Assembly: GCF_019511665.1 (NCBI RefSeq)
Contig: NZ_JAEUAW010000002.1
Span: forward strand, 62,001-126,000
Source: Microbacterium jejuense
GTDB taxonomy: Bacteria; Actinomycetota; Actinomycetes; Actinomycetales; Microbacteriaceae
Length of the DNA: 64,000 nt
Direction: 5' to 3'
Shown here: positions 1-10,439 of the stretch, in pieces
Layout: each line of letters begins with the position of its first letter
Numbering within the stretch: the stretch's first letter is position 1
Notes under the pieces: generated by a model
Told to the model about the DNA's origin: nothing
The model's input: the letters and a program-made list of their open reading frames with translations, nothing else
Database searches by the model: none
Program-made: the position numbers and the translations under genes

Positions 1-2251
1 ACGCGCCACCAGAGCCGTCTGGGGCCTGGTTGCGTGACCACCAGCGCGCGCGATAGATCACGCCGTGGTAGAGCACCTTCTCGTCACCCTTATAGATCCA
101 GCTCGCGGTCCAGGTCCGCACCGGGCCGTCAGGCGTTGCGAGTTCGCAGCCCAGTTGTGACCACGGTCCTGTGGGGTCCCCTGGCCGAAGATCTCTCGTC
201 CACCACTGAGCGACCCAGAAGCTGCCTTCGAAGTTCACTCGGTCACCCGTGGTGTACGTGGTGTTCGACGACCAGGGGGCCGCGAACTCGATCTCGATCA
301 GGGCGCTGGCACCCACCGGAATGGACAGCTGGTGGACGCGTCGGGTGCCACCGAGCAAGGTCATGGGAGTGGATGAGAGCGTCACGGCAGACTCGGCCCC
401 CCAGGAGATCTGCATGCGCACTCCGTTGCGTTGCACGCGAACCCACGTCGCCTGTGCGGCGCTCGTTGCGTTGAACGTCGCCGTCGCACCATTCGAGTAC
501 GTGACCTCGTCTGTCGCGCGTAGGACGAGAGGCAGCCGGAATGAACCTGTGGCGGCGGCGTCCGCATACAGTGTGAGGCCTGTGTCTCGCAGCGTGGTCA
601 GGGCCCTCGTCCCGCTCGCAGAGCTGGTCGCGTCGAAGGTGATGACGCCCGTCTCCGCATCGAGGGCATCCGGGACGATCACCGCGCCGGAACCGCTGTT
701 GCCGTGGCGATACACGACCGTCATGTCGGACAGGGTCGAATCGGTTCCAGCCCCGTCGACGAACCCCCATGAGGCCGCGCCGACGGATGTGTTCGTCGCG
801 GCCAGGACGGTGCCCATCTGAGGGTGCCAGAGCAGGCCCGGTCCCATTCGGTTCATCGGTTGGGAGCGCGTGCCGAAGAACGAAGAGAGGTAGTACGCGG
901 GGCGGCGGGCGAAGACATAGTCCTGGGCCAGTGTGCCCACCCGTCGCTCCGTGAACCTCTCGGACATGATGTATGGCAGCGATGCCTCGGACGCAGCACG
1001 GTCGGCATCCGACGGCACGTCTGGTCGCTCGATCACGTGCATCCAGAGCCGCGGGGACGTCCCCTGCTTGGCACGGGCGACAACAGGATCGGGTGTTGCG
1101 GCCCACGCACCCCGGGACGCGAGCTTCTCCTCCAAAGTTGTAAGGAAGGCCGCGAGCTCCGGAGCCTCGGGGGCGAGCGCCGCGCTCAGCGCACCGCGTT
1201 CGGCATCGTCGGTGAAGTTCGTCAAGAAGTTCCAGTCCGCCGTCCGCGAGCATGCGGCGGAGTGGGCGATATAGCCGGACACATCCGGCTCGCGCACCAC
1301 GGCATGGCGAGCGAAGTCCGTCCACTTCTGCGCCATGTCGAGGACCACGGGATTGCCCGTGATGACGTGCAGGTCGGCGAGGTCAGGCAGCATCACGAAG
1401 AAGTTGTACCCGAAGTCGAAGCCGAACGGCTCGTGGAAGAACCCGGCCGGCGCCTGCCCATGCTCGGCGATGAAATCGATCCGGTCGCTCAGATCGGCCG
1501 CCAGCTGAGCGTCGTCGAGGACGCGTGCCGCTCGCGCGATACCAGCGAGCCCGCCCACCGTCTGATTCACGAAAGGGAGCGGGATCTTCCAGTGGCCGTT
1601 TGTCAGATCCATGAACCAGACCGACGCACGGCGCAGCGCCGCCTCGAGCTCGACCTGACGCTCCGGCAGCGCATTCGTAGCTCGGAGGTTCGCAAGCGCT
1701 TCTGATAGCGCGACCATGCCGAACGCAGTCGCCGCACGGGAGAACTCGGTCGTCGTGTACTCGGGGAACGCCCCGTTGGGGTGTTGAATTCGCAGGTAGT
1801 GCCCAATCGCGGCGTCCAGCCGACCCAGCAGAGCACTGTCGAGGTAGTACGGGTTCCAGCTGCGCTCGTTCGCGTAGAACCAACTGAGCGTGGCCACATG
1901 TTCCTGTACCCGCGCGTTGAAGGGCTCGCTCGGGGTGCGCCACCAGCCTCCACCCATGAACCCGAATCGGTCCGGATCGTCGTCGACGATGTCGTTCGCC
2001 ATTGGTGCCACGATCATCAGATACGCAGCAAGCACTTGCTCATTCGGAGCGAACAGCATGCGATTGGGCGCTCCCGCCGGCAGGGGGGCGACGAGCGGGA
2101 GAACCGTGCCGGCACTTGCTGCCGCGGCGGGCGAGCGCTCGAAGACGCCCAGTGCTGTGACTGCTGCTGCGCCAAGGCCGGCGAGCAGGAGGGTACGGCG
2201 CGAGAGCGGCCGAAGCAGCGGAGCTTCGGCGGACGGGGATGGATCAGTCAT
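1..2251 (-). CDS. Secreted carbohydrate-binding protein, probable polysaccharide-active enzyme (3' end outside window)
   Basis: Read from the ATG at 2249-2251, which follows a good ribosome site (AAAGGAG), the frame stays open to the window edge: 750 residues without a stop. The N-terminus has a twin-arginine-like signal (SRRTLLLAG, about residues 17-25, then a hydrophobic stretch). Residues about 60-400 are rich in Trp and aromatic motifs and look alpha-helical, like the toroid fold of polysaccharide lyases and unsaturated glucuronyl hydrolases. A beta-rich region follows. Near residues 655-695 and 715-745 are two short aromatic modules (FWVAQWW and YRARWW) typical of CBM5/12 chitin/cellulose-binding domains. 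The gene lies 48 bases downstream of a sugar-importer operon read in the same direction, so it probably releases oligosaccharide for that importer. The enzyme class is inferred, not proven; the CBM call is firmer. Confidence 0.72.
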   Translation of the reverse strand, partial: MTDPSPSAEAPLLRPLSRRTLLLAGLGAAAVTALGVFERSPAAAASAGTVLPLVAPLPAGAPNRMLFAPNEQVLAAYLMIVAPMANDIVDDDPDRFGFMGGGWWRTPSEPFNARVQEHVATLSWFYANERSWNPYYLDSALLGRLDAAIGHYLRIQHPNGAFPEYTTTEFSRAATAFGMVALSEALANLRATNALPERQVELEAALRRASVWFMDLTNGHWKIPLPFVNQTVGGLAGIARAARVLDDAQLAADLSDRIDFIAEHGQAPAGFFHEPFGFDFGYNFFVMLPDLADLHVITGNPVVLDMAQKWTDFARHAVVREPDVSGYIAHSAACSRTADWNFLTNFTDDAERGALSAALAPEAPELAAFLTTLEEKLASRGAWAATPDPVVARAKQGTSPRLWMHVIERPDVPSDADRAASEASLPYIMSERFTERRVGTLAQDYVFARRPAYYLSSFFGTRSQPMNRMGPGLLWHPQMGTVLAATNTSVGAASWGFVDGAGTDSTLSDMTVVYRHGNSGSGAVIVPDALDAETGVITFDATSSASGTRALTTLRDTGLTLYADAAATGSFRLPLVLRATDEVTYSNGATATFNATSAAQATWVRVQRNGVRMQISWGAESAVTLSSTPMTLLGGTRRVHQLSIPVGASALIEIEFAAPWSSNTTYTTGDRVNFEGSFWVAQWWTRDLRPGDPTGPWSQLGCELATPDGPVRTWTASWIYKGDEKVLYHGVIYRARWWSRNQAPDGSGGA

Positions 2252-2299
2252 CGGTGACTCCTTTGTCGTGACGTGTGAAGTGGCCGCTGCAGGACACGG

Positions 2300-3253
2300 T
2301 CAGCCCTTGAGGCCGGACCTGGTGAGACCTTCGACGAATTGCTTTTGAGCGAAGAAGAACACGATCAACACGGGGATGACGCTCAGGGTGGTGGCGCCCA
2401 GCTGTGTGGTCCACAGCGGTTCGCCATAGCCGTCCTGGTACCGGGTCAGACCCAGACCGATCGGGAACAGCTCGGCCGTGCGTAGGAAGATGAGCGGCTC
2501 GAAATACATGTTGAAACTCTTCAAGAACGTCATGATCGTGACCGTGGCGATCGCGGGGCCCGCCAATGGCATCGCCACGCGGGCGAAGATGCCGAGTCGA
2601 CCCAGCCCGTCCAGACGCGCTGCCTCTTCGAGCTCGAGGGGCAGGCCGAGGAAGAACTGTCGGAAGATGAACGTCGAGACGACGGCGCCGGGACCGAAGA
2701 TCGGCAGGATGATCAGAGGCCAGTAGGTATCGACCAGACCCCAGGAGTTCACCACCTGGAAGATCGGGATGATGGTCACATCCGCAGGCACCATGATCCC
2801 GGCGAGCGTGAGGATGAACAGCGGCCCGGCGAGCGGGAACCTCATCCGCGCGAACGCATAGCCCGCGAGCGCGGACACCAGCACGGTACCCGCGGTGATG
2901 ATCGCGGCCAGCACCAGAGAATTCGCGTACTGACGGGCGAAGGGGTTCGCGGTGAACACCTTGGACCAGCCGTCCAGGGTCCAGGTCTGCGGCCACAGCG
3001 TCGGCGGGATCGCGAAGATCTCGCTGGTCGGCTTGAAGGAGGAGAAGACCATCCACAGCGTCGGGTAGAGGAAGGGGATGGCCAGCACAACGAGCAGGCC
3101 ATACAGGATGGCCGTGCTGATGATCCGTCGGCGCCGTGCGCTCTGCGAGTCCCGCTGCGAGCGCGCCGGTCGTGGCTGCGATCGTGTGCTAGGCCGCGAC
3201 TCCGCCATGACGGGGACCGCGTCTGCGGCAGTGTCGAGCATGTCAGACCTCAT
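2300..3253 (-). CDS. Carbohydrate ABC transporter permease (MalG-type)
   Basis: This 317-residue inner-membrane permease has about six membrane spans. It carries the cytoplasmic EAA loop that docks the ATPase (EEAARLDGLGRLGIFARVAMP, about 20 residues, near residue 210). The N-terminal tail is long and polar. An alternative ATG at 3241 would remove four residues and sit just after the upstream stop; both starts fit. The ATG at 3253 overlaps the end of the upstream permease by 11 bases, so the two are translationally coupled. With that permease and the binding protein it forms a CUT1-type sugar importer. No ATPase gene lies nearby, which is common in actinobacteria where one shared MsiK-type ATPase serves several importers. 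The substrate is unknown; nearby glycosidases suggest an oligosaccharide. Confidence 0.9.
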   Translation of the reverse strand: MRSDMLDTAADAVPVMAESRPSTRSQPRPARSQRDSQSARRRRIISTAILYGLLVVLAIPFLYPTLWMVFSSFKPTSEIFAIPPTLWPQTWTLDGWSKVFTANPFARQYANSLVLAAIITAGTVLVSALAGYAFARMRFPLAGPLFILTLAGIMVPADVTIIPIFQVVNSWGLVDTYWPLIILPIFGPGAVVSTFIFRQFFLGLPLELEEAARLDGLGRLGIFARVAMPLAGPAIATVTIMTFLKSFNMYFEPLIFLRTAELFPIGLGLTRYQDGYGEPLWTTQLGATTLSVIPVLIVFFFAQKQFVEGLTRSGLKG

Positions 3254-4175
3254 CCTGTACCCATGTCTTGCGCACCTTCCACTGCAGTGCGGTGATGGCG
3301 AGCGTGATCACGAAGAGAAGCACACCGAGCGTGGCGCCGTAGCCGAACTGCTGTTGGCCGAAGGCGGTCTGATAGATGTAGTAGGAGAACACCAGCGTGG
3401 AGTTCCCCGGCCCACCACTGGTCAGCAGCTGGACGGGTGCGAACACGTCGAACGCGGAGATCGTGGTGATGATCAAGACCATGAGGATGGTCGGACTGAT
3501 CAGCGGAAGCGTGATGGAACGGTAGGACCGCCAAGGACTCGCGCCGTCGAGGCGGGCGCTTTCCTTCAGCTCGGACGGAACGCCCTGCAGCGCCGCCAGG
3601 AACAGGATCATGTTCATTCCCACGCCCTTGGACACCTGGACGATGACGAGGGCTGCCATTGCCCAGCCTGGCTCGGCGAGCCAGTTGGGGCCCTGTATGC
3701 CGAACATGCTCAGCACGCCGTTCACGCCGCCGTTCGAGGCGAGCAGGAAGTTCCAGATGATGACCCACGCGACGATGGAGACCACCACCGGAGAGAAGAA
3801 GATCGATCGGAACACCACCGTCCCACGCAGTCGCTGATTCAGGAGGGAAGCCAGCGCCAGTGCGACCGCGACATTCGTCGCCACCAGTCCCAGCGCGAAG
3901 ATGCCGGTCGCCTGCAGAGACTGGGCCACCGTCTTGTCCGTGAACATGCGGACATAGTTGTCAAGGCCGATGAAGTCGAAGGACCCGAGGAAGACATTCC
4001 AGTCATGGAAGCTGTACCAGATCACGAACCCGAACGGGATGATCCCCAGCAGAATGATGCCCAGCACCTGCGGAGCGACGAAGGTGAGCCCGAGAATGCG
4101 ATCCGCCCTCGCATCGGGAAGAAGGCGCCCGGCGCGGGCTGCTCGCCCGGCGCCGGGCGCTTTCACGGAGGTCAT
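3243..4175 (-). CDS. Carbohydrate ABC transporter permease (MalF-type)
   Basis: This permease is the MalF-like partner of the following gene, about 310 residues with six hydrophobic spans. Its EAA loop reads ESARLDGASPWRSYRSITLP. The frame is open further upstream to 4256, but I chose the ATG at 4175 because it overlaps the TGA stop of the binding-protein gene in the classic ATGA arrangement. The extra 27 residues would lie inside that gene and are unlike a permease N-terminus. A polar Ala/Arg-rich tail precedes the first membrane span. It sits between binding protein and second permease in a single operon read leftward, and should form a heterodimeric channel with the MalG-type protein. Confidence 0.9.
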   Translation of the reverse strand: MTSVKAPGAGRAARAGRLLPDARADRILGLTFVAPQVLGIILLGIIPFGFVIWYSFHDWNVFLGSFDFIGLDNYVRMFTDKTVAQSLQATGIFALGLVATNVAVALALASLLNQRLRGTVVFRSIFFSPVVVSIVAWVIIWNFLLASNGGVNGVLSMFGIQGPNWLAEPGWAMAALVIVQVSKGVGMNMILFLAALQGVPSELKESARLDGASPWRSYRSITLPLISPTILMVLIITTISAFDVFAPVQLLTSGGPGNSTLVFSYYIYQTAFGQQQFGYGATLGVLLFVITLAITALQWKVRKTWVQDEV

Positions 4176-5473
4176 CCCGCGCTCGTCTCCAGTGCCGGCT
4201 GGATTGCTGTGCACACGTCGCTGAGCACCTGAGCCACATCGGCATCCGGGGTCCATAGCGCGTCGGCGGTGGTCTGGATCACGGGACTCACCTGGCTGTA
4301 GATGATCGAGTTCGACTTCGTGATCGCGTCCGGGATCGCGTCGATCACGGTCTGCTGGATCTGCTCCGGAGACAGTGCCGGAGCGGCCTGCTGCAGGGTC
4401 TCGACCGTCAGCAGCGACGTGCGAGGGGCCGGGAAGAACTGGGCGAGCTTTGCGGCATTCTGGGCACCCGTGAAGTACGTGAGGAAGTTCGCGGCCGCCT
4501 CCGGGTGTGCACTCTTAGCGATCACACCGATGGCCGCCTGGCCGACGACGTCGGTCTGCCCTGCCGGACCGGCGGGCAGCGGGAGGAAGTCCCAGTTCAT
4601 GGACTCATCGATCCCGCCCGACGAGCTCATCTGGGCGATGAGCATTGCGGAGCCACCCGAGCCGAAGGAGAAGGTCTCGCCCGGCTTGGCGAACGCCGAT
4701 GCGGAGTACATCTGGTCGTGGTACCAACTGACCGCATCTGTCATCTCCGTGGAGTCGAAGGTGCAGGTCGTGCCGGCCGCATCCCACGGTGCCGCACCCC
4801 AGCCGGCCCAGACCGTCGTCAGACCGTCCCACTGCTTGTCGGGGGCGGTGCCGATGACGATCGGTCCGGTTCCGGGCGTGGCTGCGGCGGTGGCAGCGGC
4901 GATCTCTGCCGCGGCATCCCAGGTCCACTTGCCTTCGGCGAGGAGATCAGCCGGCTGGGGCTGTCCGGCGGCCGCGACGAGATCGCGGTTGACGAACACG
5001 CCGAACGGGCTGGTGGAGAAGGGGTACGCGTAGATTCCATCGCCGTTGCTCCAGAGCTCCAGCGAGCTCGGGACGACATCGGCGATGTCGAAGTCCTCGG
5101 AGTTCTTGAAGTAGTCGGCGACGTCGAGCAGCACGCCGTTCTCAACGAACTCGGTGGCGTTGGCTTCGGCGACCCAGGCGAGATCGGGGGTGCTTCCGCC
5201 AGCGATCTGCGTTGTGAGCGTGGTCAGATATGTTCCGGCCAGGGGCTGGAAGGTGATCGAGGAGACTTCGTCGCCGTGCTCAGCGATGTAGGCGTCGGCA
5301 ATCTCATCGAACACCGCGAGATGCTTGTCGTTGGTCGTCCAGACGGCCATCACCAGGTCGACGGGGCCGTTGGCGGCGGGTTCTCCGGTCCCGGCGCAGG
5401 CTGACATCGTCAGCGCGGCGCAGGCGATGGCGGCGGCGGCCGCGCGTCGCATGCCACGAGGGCTCTTGTTCAC
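4172..5473 (-). CDS. Extracellular sugar-binding lipoprotein of an ABC importer
   Basis: This 433-residue protein opens with a lipoprotein signal: basic residues, an Ala-rich hydrophobic core and a lipobox ending in Cys26 (LTMSAC). It should be anchored to the outer face of the membrane. The rest matches family 1 solute-binding proteins, for example the early AVWTTNDKHLAVFDEIADAY segment and the Trp-rich hinge regions. It is the first gene of the importer operon (binding protein, MalF-type, MalG-type, then the secreted CBM protein). The ribosome site is AAAGGAGC before ATG. Its promoter overlaps a LacI-type operator at 5596-5607, so it should be repressed by the neighbouring LacI protein without inducer. 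Confidence 0.92.
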   Translation of the reverse strand: MNKSPRGMRRAAAAAIACAALTMSACAGTGEPAANGPVDLVMAVWTTNDKHLAVFDEIADAYIAEHGDEVSSITFQPLAGTYLTTLTTQIAGGSTPDLAWVAEANATEFVENGVLLDVADYFKNSEDFDIADVVPSSLELWSNGDGIYAYPFSTSPFGVFVNRDLVAAAGQPQPADLLAEGKWTWDAAAEIAAATAAATPGTGPIVIGTAPDKQWDGLTTVWAGWGAAPWDAAGTTCTFDSTEMTDAVSWYHDQMYSASAFAKPGETFSFGSGGSAMLIAQMSSSGGIDESMNWDFLPLPAGPAGQTDVVGQAAIGVIAKSAHPEAAANFLTYFTGAQNAAKLAQFFPAPRTSLLTVETLQQAAPALSPEQIQQTVIDAIPDAITKSNSIIYSQVSPVIQTTADALWTPDADVAQVLSDVCTAIQPALETSAG

Positions 5474-5584
5474 GATCAGTGCTCCTTTGTACTGTCATCG
5501 CTCGCAGGCGGGGGCCTGGCGAGTGGAACAGCCTGATCGCTCGAAACGTCCTGTCCCTGAAGGATCACGGCCTCTCCGAAACCC

Positions 5585-5612
5585 ACTGTACCAACGTTCC
5601 CGATAATCGCAA
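5585..5612 (-). promoter_or_regulatory. Importer promoter with embedded LacI-type operator
   Basis: On the minus strand a -35 box TTGCGA (5607-5612) and a -10 box TACAGT (5585-5590) are 16 bases apart. The spacer contains ATTATCGGGAAC (5596-5607), an imperfect palindrome with a central CG typical of LacI-family operators. A near-identical copy, GTTATCGGCAAC, lies in the divergent region upstream of the LacI gene. Binding here would block RNA polymerase directly. Function is inferred from position and similarity. Confidence 0.65.
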
Positions 5613-5641
5613 TTCAAAGTTGCGACAATTGTTTCGGGTGC

Positions 5642-6682
5642 TCAGTCTGACGCGCTCCGTGAGGACGCCCGGACGACGAGAGACGTGGCGAGCTCCGTAT
5701 GGTGCGTCGCGGGTTCCTCGCCCCCCGTCATCGCGATGGCCGTGCGCATGGCGAGAGCTCCCATCTCGGCGAGCGGCTGGCGCACGGTCGTGAGCGGCGG
5801 GGATGCAGACAATGCGATCGGGAGATCATCGAACCCGACCACGCTGAGGCACTCAGGAACGCGGACAGCTCGCTGGCGGGCCGCCTCGATGACGCCGAGC
5901 GCCTGGTGATCACTGGCGGCGAAGATGGCAGTAGGCGGCTCGGACAGCGCCAACAGCTGCAGCGCTCCCTCGACTCCGGACTCGAAGGTGTACTCCCCGG
6001 GCAGAATCAGGCCCGGGTCCACGGCGATGCCGGCAGCGGTCAGCGCGGCGACGTACCCGTGCTCGCGCGCACGTGAGGCGAGCGCATGGCGGACGCCGAT
6101 AAGCAGCCCGATCCGACTGTGGCCCAGGGTGAGCAGGTGTTCCGTCCCGGCGAGTCCACCGTTCCAGTTCGTGCTGCCGATGCTCACCGTGTCCGGCCGA
6201 GGATCGTTGAACGGATCTACGATCACCAGCGGGAGTCCAACTTCGTTCAGCCGGTCGATCTCCTCGGCGTCGAGCATCGACGTGACAGCGATCACGGCGT
6301 CACGGCCGCCACGGACCATCGACTCGATCCAGGAGCGGTCGTCACTGCCGTCGTGGTACAGCGAGAGCACCAGGTCGGCATCCGCAGTCTCGGCCGCGGA
6401 AGCAGCGCCTCGGAGGATCTCCAGCGTATACGGCGAGGTCATACTGCGGGCGAGCACGGCGATGGAGAGTCGGCTGTCGCCTCGCCGGTCACGAGGCGGC
6501 ACGTACTGGCGGTTGCGGAGCGCCTCTTCGACTCTCCGGCGGGTCGCCTCCGAGACATCGGACTTGCCGTTCACCACTTTGGAGACCGTTGAGATCGATA
6601 CGCCCGTCTGCTCTGCGATATCGGCCAGGGAGGGCCTTCGCCGGGGCTCGACGGGACTCAACGGGCCGGACTGACTCTTCAT
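5642..6682 (-). CDS. LacI-family transcriptional repressor
   Basis: This 346-residue protein has an N-terminal LacI helix-turn-helix (SLADIAEQTGVSISTVSKVV, about residues 18-37) and hinge, followed by a periplasmic-binding-protein-like sugar-sensing domain. The domain ends with typical segments such as VVGFDDLPIA and LTTVRQPLAEMG. Length is normal for the family. It lies between the importer operon (same strand) and the divergent oxidoreductase/glycosidase genes. Matching operators occur in both control regions, so it probably represses both arms and itself. The inducer is likely a sugar released by the local glycosidases. Confidence 0.93.
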   Translation of the reverse strand: MKSQSGPLSPVEPRRRPSLADIAEQTGVSISTVSKVVNGKSDVSEATRRRVEEALRNRQYVPPRDRRGDSRLSIAVLARSMTSPYTLEILRGAASAAETADADLVLSLYHDGSDDRSWIESMVRGGRDAVIAVTSMLDAEEIDRLNEVGLPLVIVDPFNDPRPDTVSIGSTNWNGGLAGTEHLLTLGHSRIGLLIGVRHALASRAREHGYVAALTAAGIAVDPGLILPGEYTFESGVEGALQLLALSEPPTAIFAASDHQALGVIEAARQRAVRVPECLSVVGFDDLPIALSASPPLTTVRQPLAEMGALAMRTAIAMTGGEEPATHHTELATSLVVRASSRSASD

Positions 6683-6750
6683 GACGTCCTAACCGTGCGG
6701 AGAAGCTCTTGATCCGCACTGACTTGCATTATGCCCCAGGTTCTGCAACC

Positions 6751-6762
6751 GTTGCCGATAAC
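6751..6762. promoter_or_regulatory. LacI-type operator in divergent control region
   Basis: GTTGCCGATAAC lies in the 110-base gap between the LacI gene and the divergent FAD oxidoreductase. It differs at only two positions from GTTCCCGATAAT in the importer promoter. Both are imperfect palindromes centred on CG, the signature of LacI-family sites. Here it could repress the oxidoreductase/glycosidase arm and autoregulate the repressor. Confidence 0.6.
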
Positions 6763-6792
6763 TTTTCGTAGAACTTGCGCCAATGGAGACTC

Positions 6793-8409
6793 ATGCTTGA
6801 CACGAATGCGGATGTGGTGATCATCGGAGGAGGCTTCGGCGGCGTCTCCGCAACACTGGCGGTGCTCCGTCGTGGGTATCGCGTCATTCTGACAGAGCAG
6901 ACCGCCTGGCTCGGTGGCCAGCTGACCAGCCAGCTCGTGCCGACCGACGAGCACATCTACATCGAGCGCACCGGGGCGAACCAGAGCTACCGCGACTTCC
7001 GTGAAGCTCTGCGTGATCACTATCGTCGCTGGTACCCGCTGACGCCGGCGGCCCGGGCCGACGCACACCTGAACCCGGGTGCCGCCTGGGTCAGTCCGGT
7101 GTCGGTCGAGCCGCGAGTCGCGCTCTCGGTGATTGAGTCGATGCTGCTTCCGTACGAGGCGAGCGGGCGGTTGCAGATCCTCCGACGGACTCGGCCGGTC
7201 GCGGTGGAGAGTGACAAAGACACCGTGCGCTCAGTTGTGGTGGAGGGGATCGAGACTGGTGAGCGAACCACGCTGACCGGCACATACGTCCTCGACGCGA
7301 CCGAACTCGGCGAGCTGCTGGAACTGGGCGGAGTCGAGTTCACCAGCGGGCGCGAGGCCCAGGCTGACACCGGCGAGCCGGGAGCGGCCGAGACCGCGGA
7401 TCCCACCGACATGCAAGGTGCCACCTGGTGCTTCGTGATGGACCACCGAGCGGGCGAGGATCACACGATTGACCGCCCGGCGAACTATGAGCGGTATCGC
7501 GATGCGATTCCGCCGCACGCCACGAACCGACGCCACCAGCTCAGCTTCGTCACCGCGGTCGACGCCGCGGGAGCGCCTACCGTGACCTACGGATTCCACC
7601 CCGACATGGATGACGATCCGTCCGCCATCGACCTCGACCATCACCACATGGGCGCAGCACCCGAACTCTGGAACTATCGTCGGGTCGCCGCGCGCCGACA
7701 GTTCGCGCCGGGCTTTTATGCCAGCGACATCGTCGTGGTGAACTGGCTGCAGAACGACTACACGGACGGCCCGCTGTTCGGCGTCCCGGATGCCCAGCAG
7801 CACTGGCAGGGCGCAAAGGACCTGAGCGCCGCGACGCTCTACTGGCTGCAGACCGAAGCGCCACGACCCGACGGGGGCACCGGCTGGCCGGGGCTGCGGC
7901 TGCGTCCCGACGTCGCGGGGACCACGGATGGTTTCGCGATGATGCCGTATGTCCGAGAGTCACGTCGCATTCGCGCGCGCAAGACGATCCTCGAACAGGA
8001 GGTCTCGCTCACGTATCGGCCCGAAGGTGCCGTGCAATATCGGGACACGGTCGGCACCGGCCACTACTTCTGGATCGACCGCCACCCGACCACCGGCGGC
8101 CACAGCTATCCGGCGAGTCTCCCACAGCCGTTCGAGATCCCGCTCGGCGCTCTGATCCCGCAGCGGGTCAGGAACCTCATCCCGGCTTGCAAGAACATCG
8201 GCACCACTCAGATCACGAACGGCTGCTACCGGCTGCACCCGGTGGAATGGAGCATCGGCGAGGCGGCCGGTGCGCTCGCAGCATTCTGTCTTCGTGCGCA
8301 GAGCGAACCCCATGCGGTGCTGGACGACGAAGGGCGCCTGGATGACTTCCAGGACGATCTGACCCGCGGCGGGGCGCAGCTGCGGTGGGAACGCTCGCTG
8401 CTCGCCTGA
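6793..8409 (+). CDS. FAD-dependent oxidoreductase of a sugar-use locus
   Basis: This protein has about 538 residues. The start is the ATG at 6793, preceded by GGAG at 4-base spacing; an in-frame codon at 6775 lacks such a site. An N-terminal dinucleotide fold (VVIIGGGFGGVSATLAVLRR) and a second FAD motif (LTEQTAWLGGQLTSQ) mark the FAD_oxidored family. The C-terminal block KNIGTTQITNGCYRLHPVEW is characteristic of the same family. These proteins are often found beside glycosidases and sugar importers, but the reaction is mostly unknown. Here the gene diverges from the LacI repressor and heads a rightward operon with a GH1 remnant and a GH29 fucosidase. A direct role in oxidising a sugar or its product is inferred. 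Confidence 0.85.
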   Translation: MLDTNADVVIIGGGFGGVSATLAVLRRGYRVILTEQTAWLGGQLTSQLVPTDEHIYIERTGANQSYRDFREALRDHYRRWYPLTPAARADAHLNPGAAWVSPVSVEPRVALSVIESMLLPYEASGRLQILRRTRPVAVESDKDTVRSVVVEGIETGERTTLTGTYVLDATELGELLELGGVEFTSGREAQADTGEPGAAETADPTDMQGATWCFVMDHRAGEDHTIDRPANYERYRDAIPPHATNRRHQLSFVTAVDAAGAPTVTYGFHPDMDDDPSAIDLDHHHMGAAPELWNYRRVAARRQFAPGFYASDIVVVNWLQNDYTDGPLFGVPDAQQHWQGAKDLSAATLYWLQTEAPRPDGGTGWPGLRLRPDVAGTTDGFAMMPYVRESRRIRARKTILEQEVSLTYRPEGAVQYRDTVGTGHYFWIDRHPTTGGHSYPASLPQPFEIPLGALIPQRVRNLIPACKNIGTTQITNGCYRLHPVEWSIGEAAGALAAFCLRAQSEPHAVLDDEGRLDDFQDDLTRGGAQLRWERSLLA

Positions 8410-9943
<1,534 letters not shown>

Positions 9944-10120
9944 GCGACGCGGAGGTCCGGGAACAGACTCTGGTGCATGAGCTCGACCGCGGCGTCCGCC
10001 ACAGAGGGAGCGCCACGACGCGAGCCAGCGGGCGCGCAGATACTCGACCGGGGATGAATCGCACGCTCCGGGCTTGCAGCGCACGAGCGGAACGTCACAC
10101 GGGCTGAGCACAATGGAGCC

Positions 10121-10439
10121 ATGTCCGTCCTCGCCGCGTCGCTCGCGTTCCGGCGCGCTCTCGATGAGAACGCCACGCTGCGGATGTTGCGGGCCGACAA
10201 CCTCGCGCTCATGGCGGCCACCCTGAGCGCGCACCTCGGAACCCCCGGCTCCCGCATCGCCGCCGACGAACTCCACGAGCGCATCGACGGCGACCTCGAG
10301 ACGCTGCGGGATCATTTCGTGCTCTCGTCGAAAAACGCGAAGGCCTTCTGCGACGACTGGAGGCAAGCGGGCATCCTGATCCGCCGCCCGTCGGGGTCAG
10401 CTCGAGGCGAGACATATGAACTCTCCGCGGCCGGCTTCG
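10121..10439 (+). pseudogene. jetA: JetA (DUF3375) N-terminal remnant of a Wadjet system
   Basis: The first 106 residues match the start of JetA, the kleisin-like Wadjet subunit. The blocks FRRALDENATLRMLRADNLAL, the Asp-Leu-rich helix and CDDWRQAGILIRR then YELSAAG follow the family order. A normal JetA is about 480 residues. After YELSAAG the sequence stops resembling JetA and the frame closes at 10522. The DNA then continues in another frame as the middle of jetC. So the rest of jetA, all of jetB and the jetC start are deleted. A -10-like box CACAAT (10109-10114) lies 6 bases before the ATG, suggesting a leaderless transcript that may still run into the remnants. Confidence 0.8.

Noticed and set aside
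9944..10120. A small gene between the fucosidase and the jetA remnant.
   Set aside because: No frame has a ribosome site or recognisable protein features; only the jetA-side -10 box is supported.
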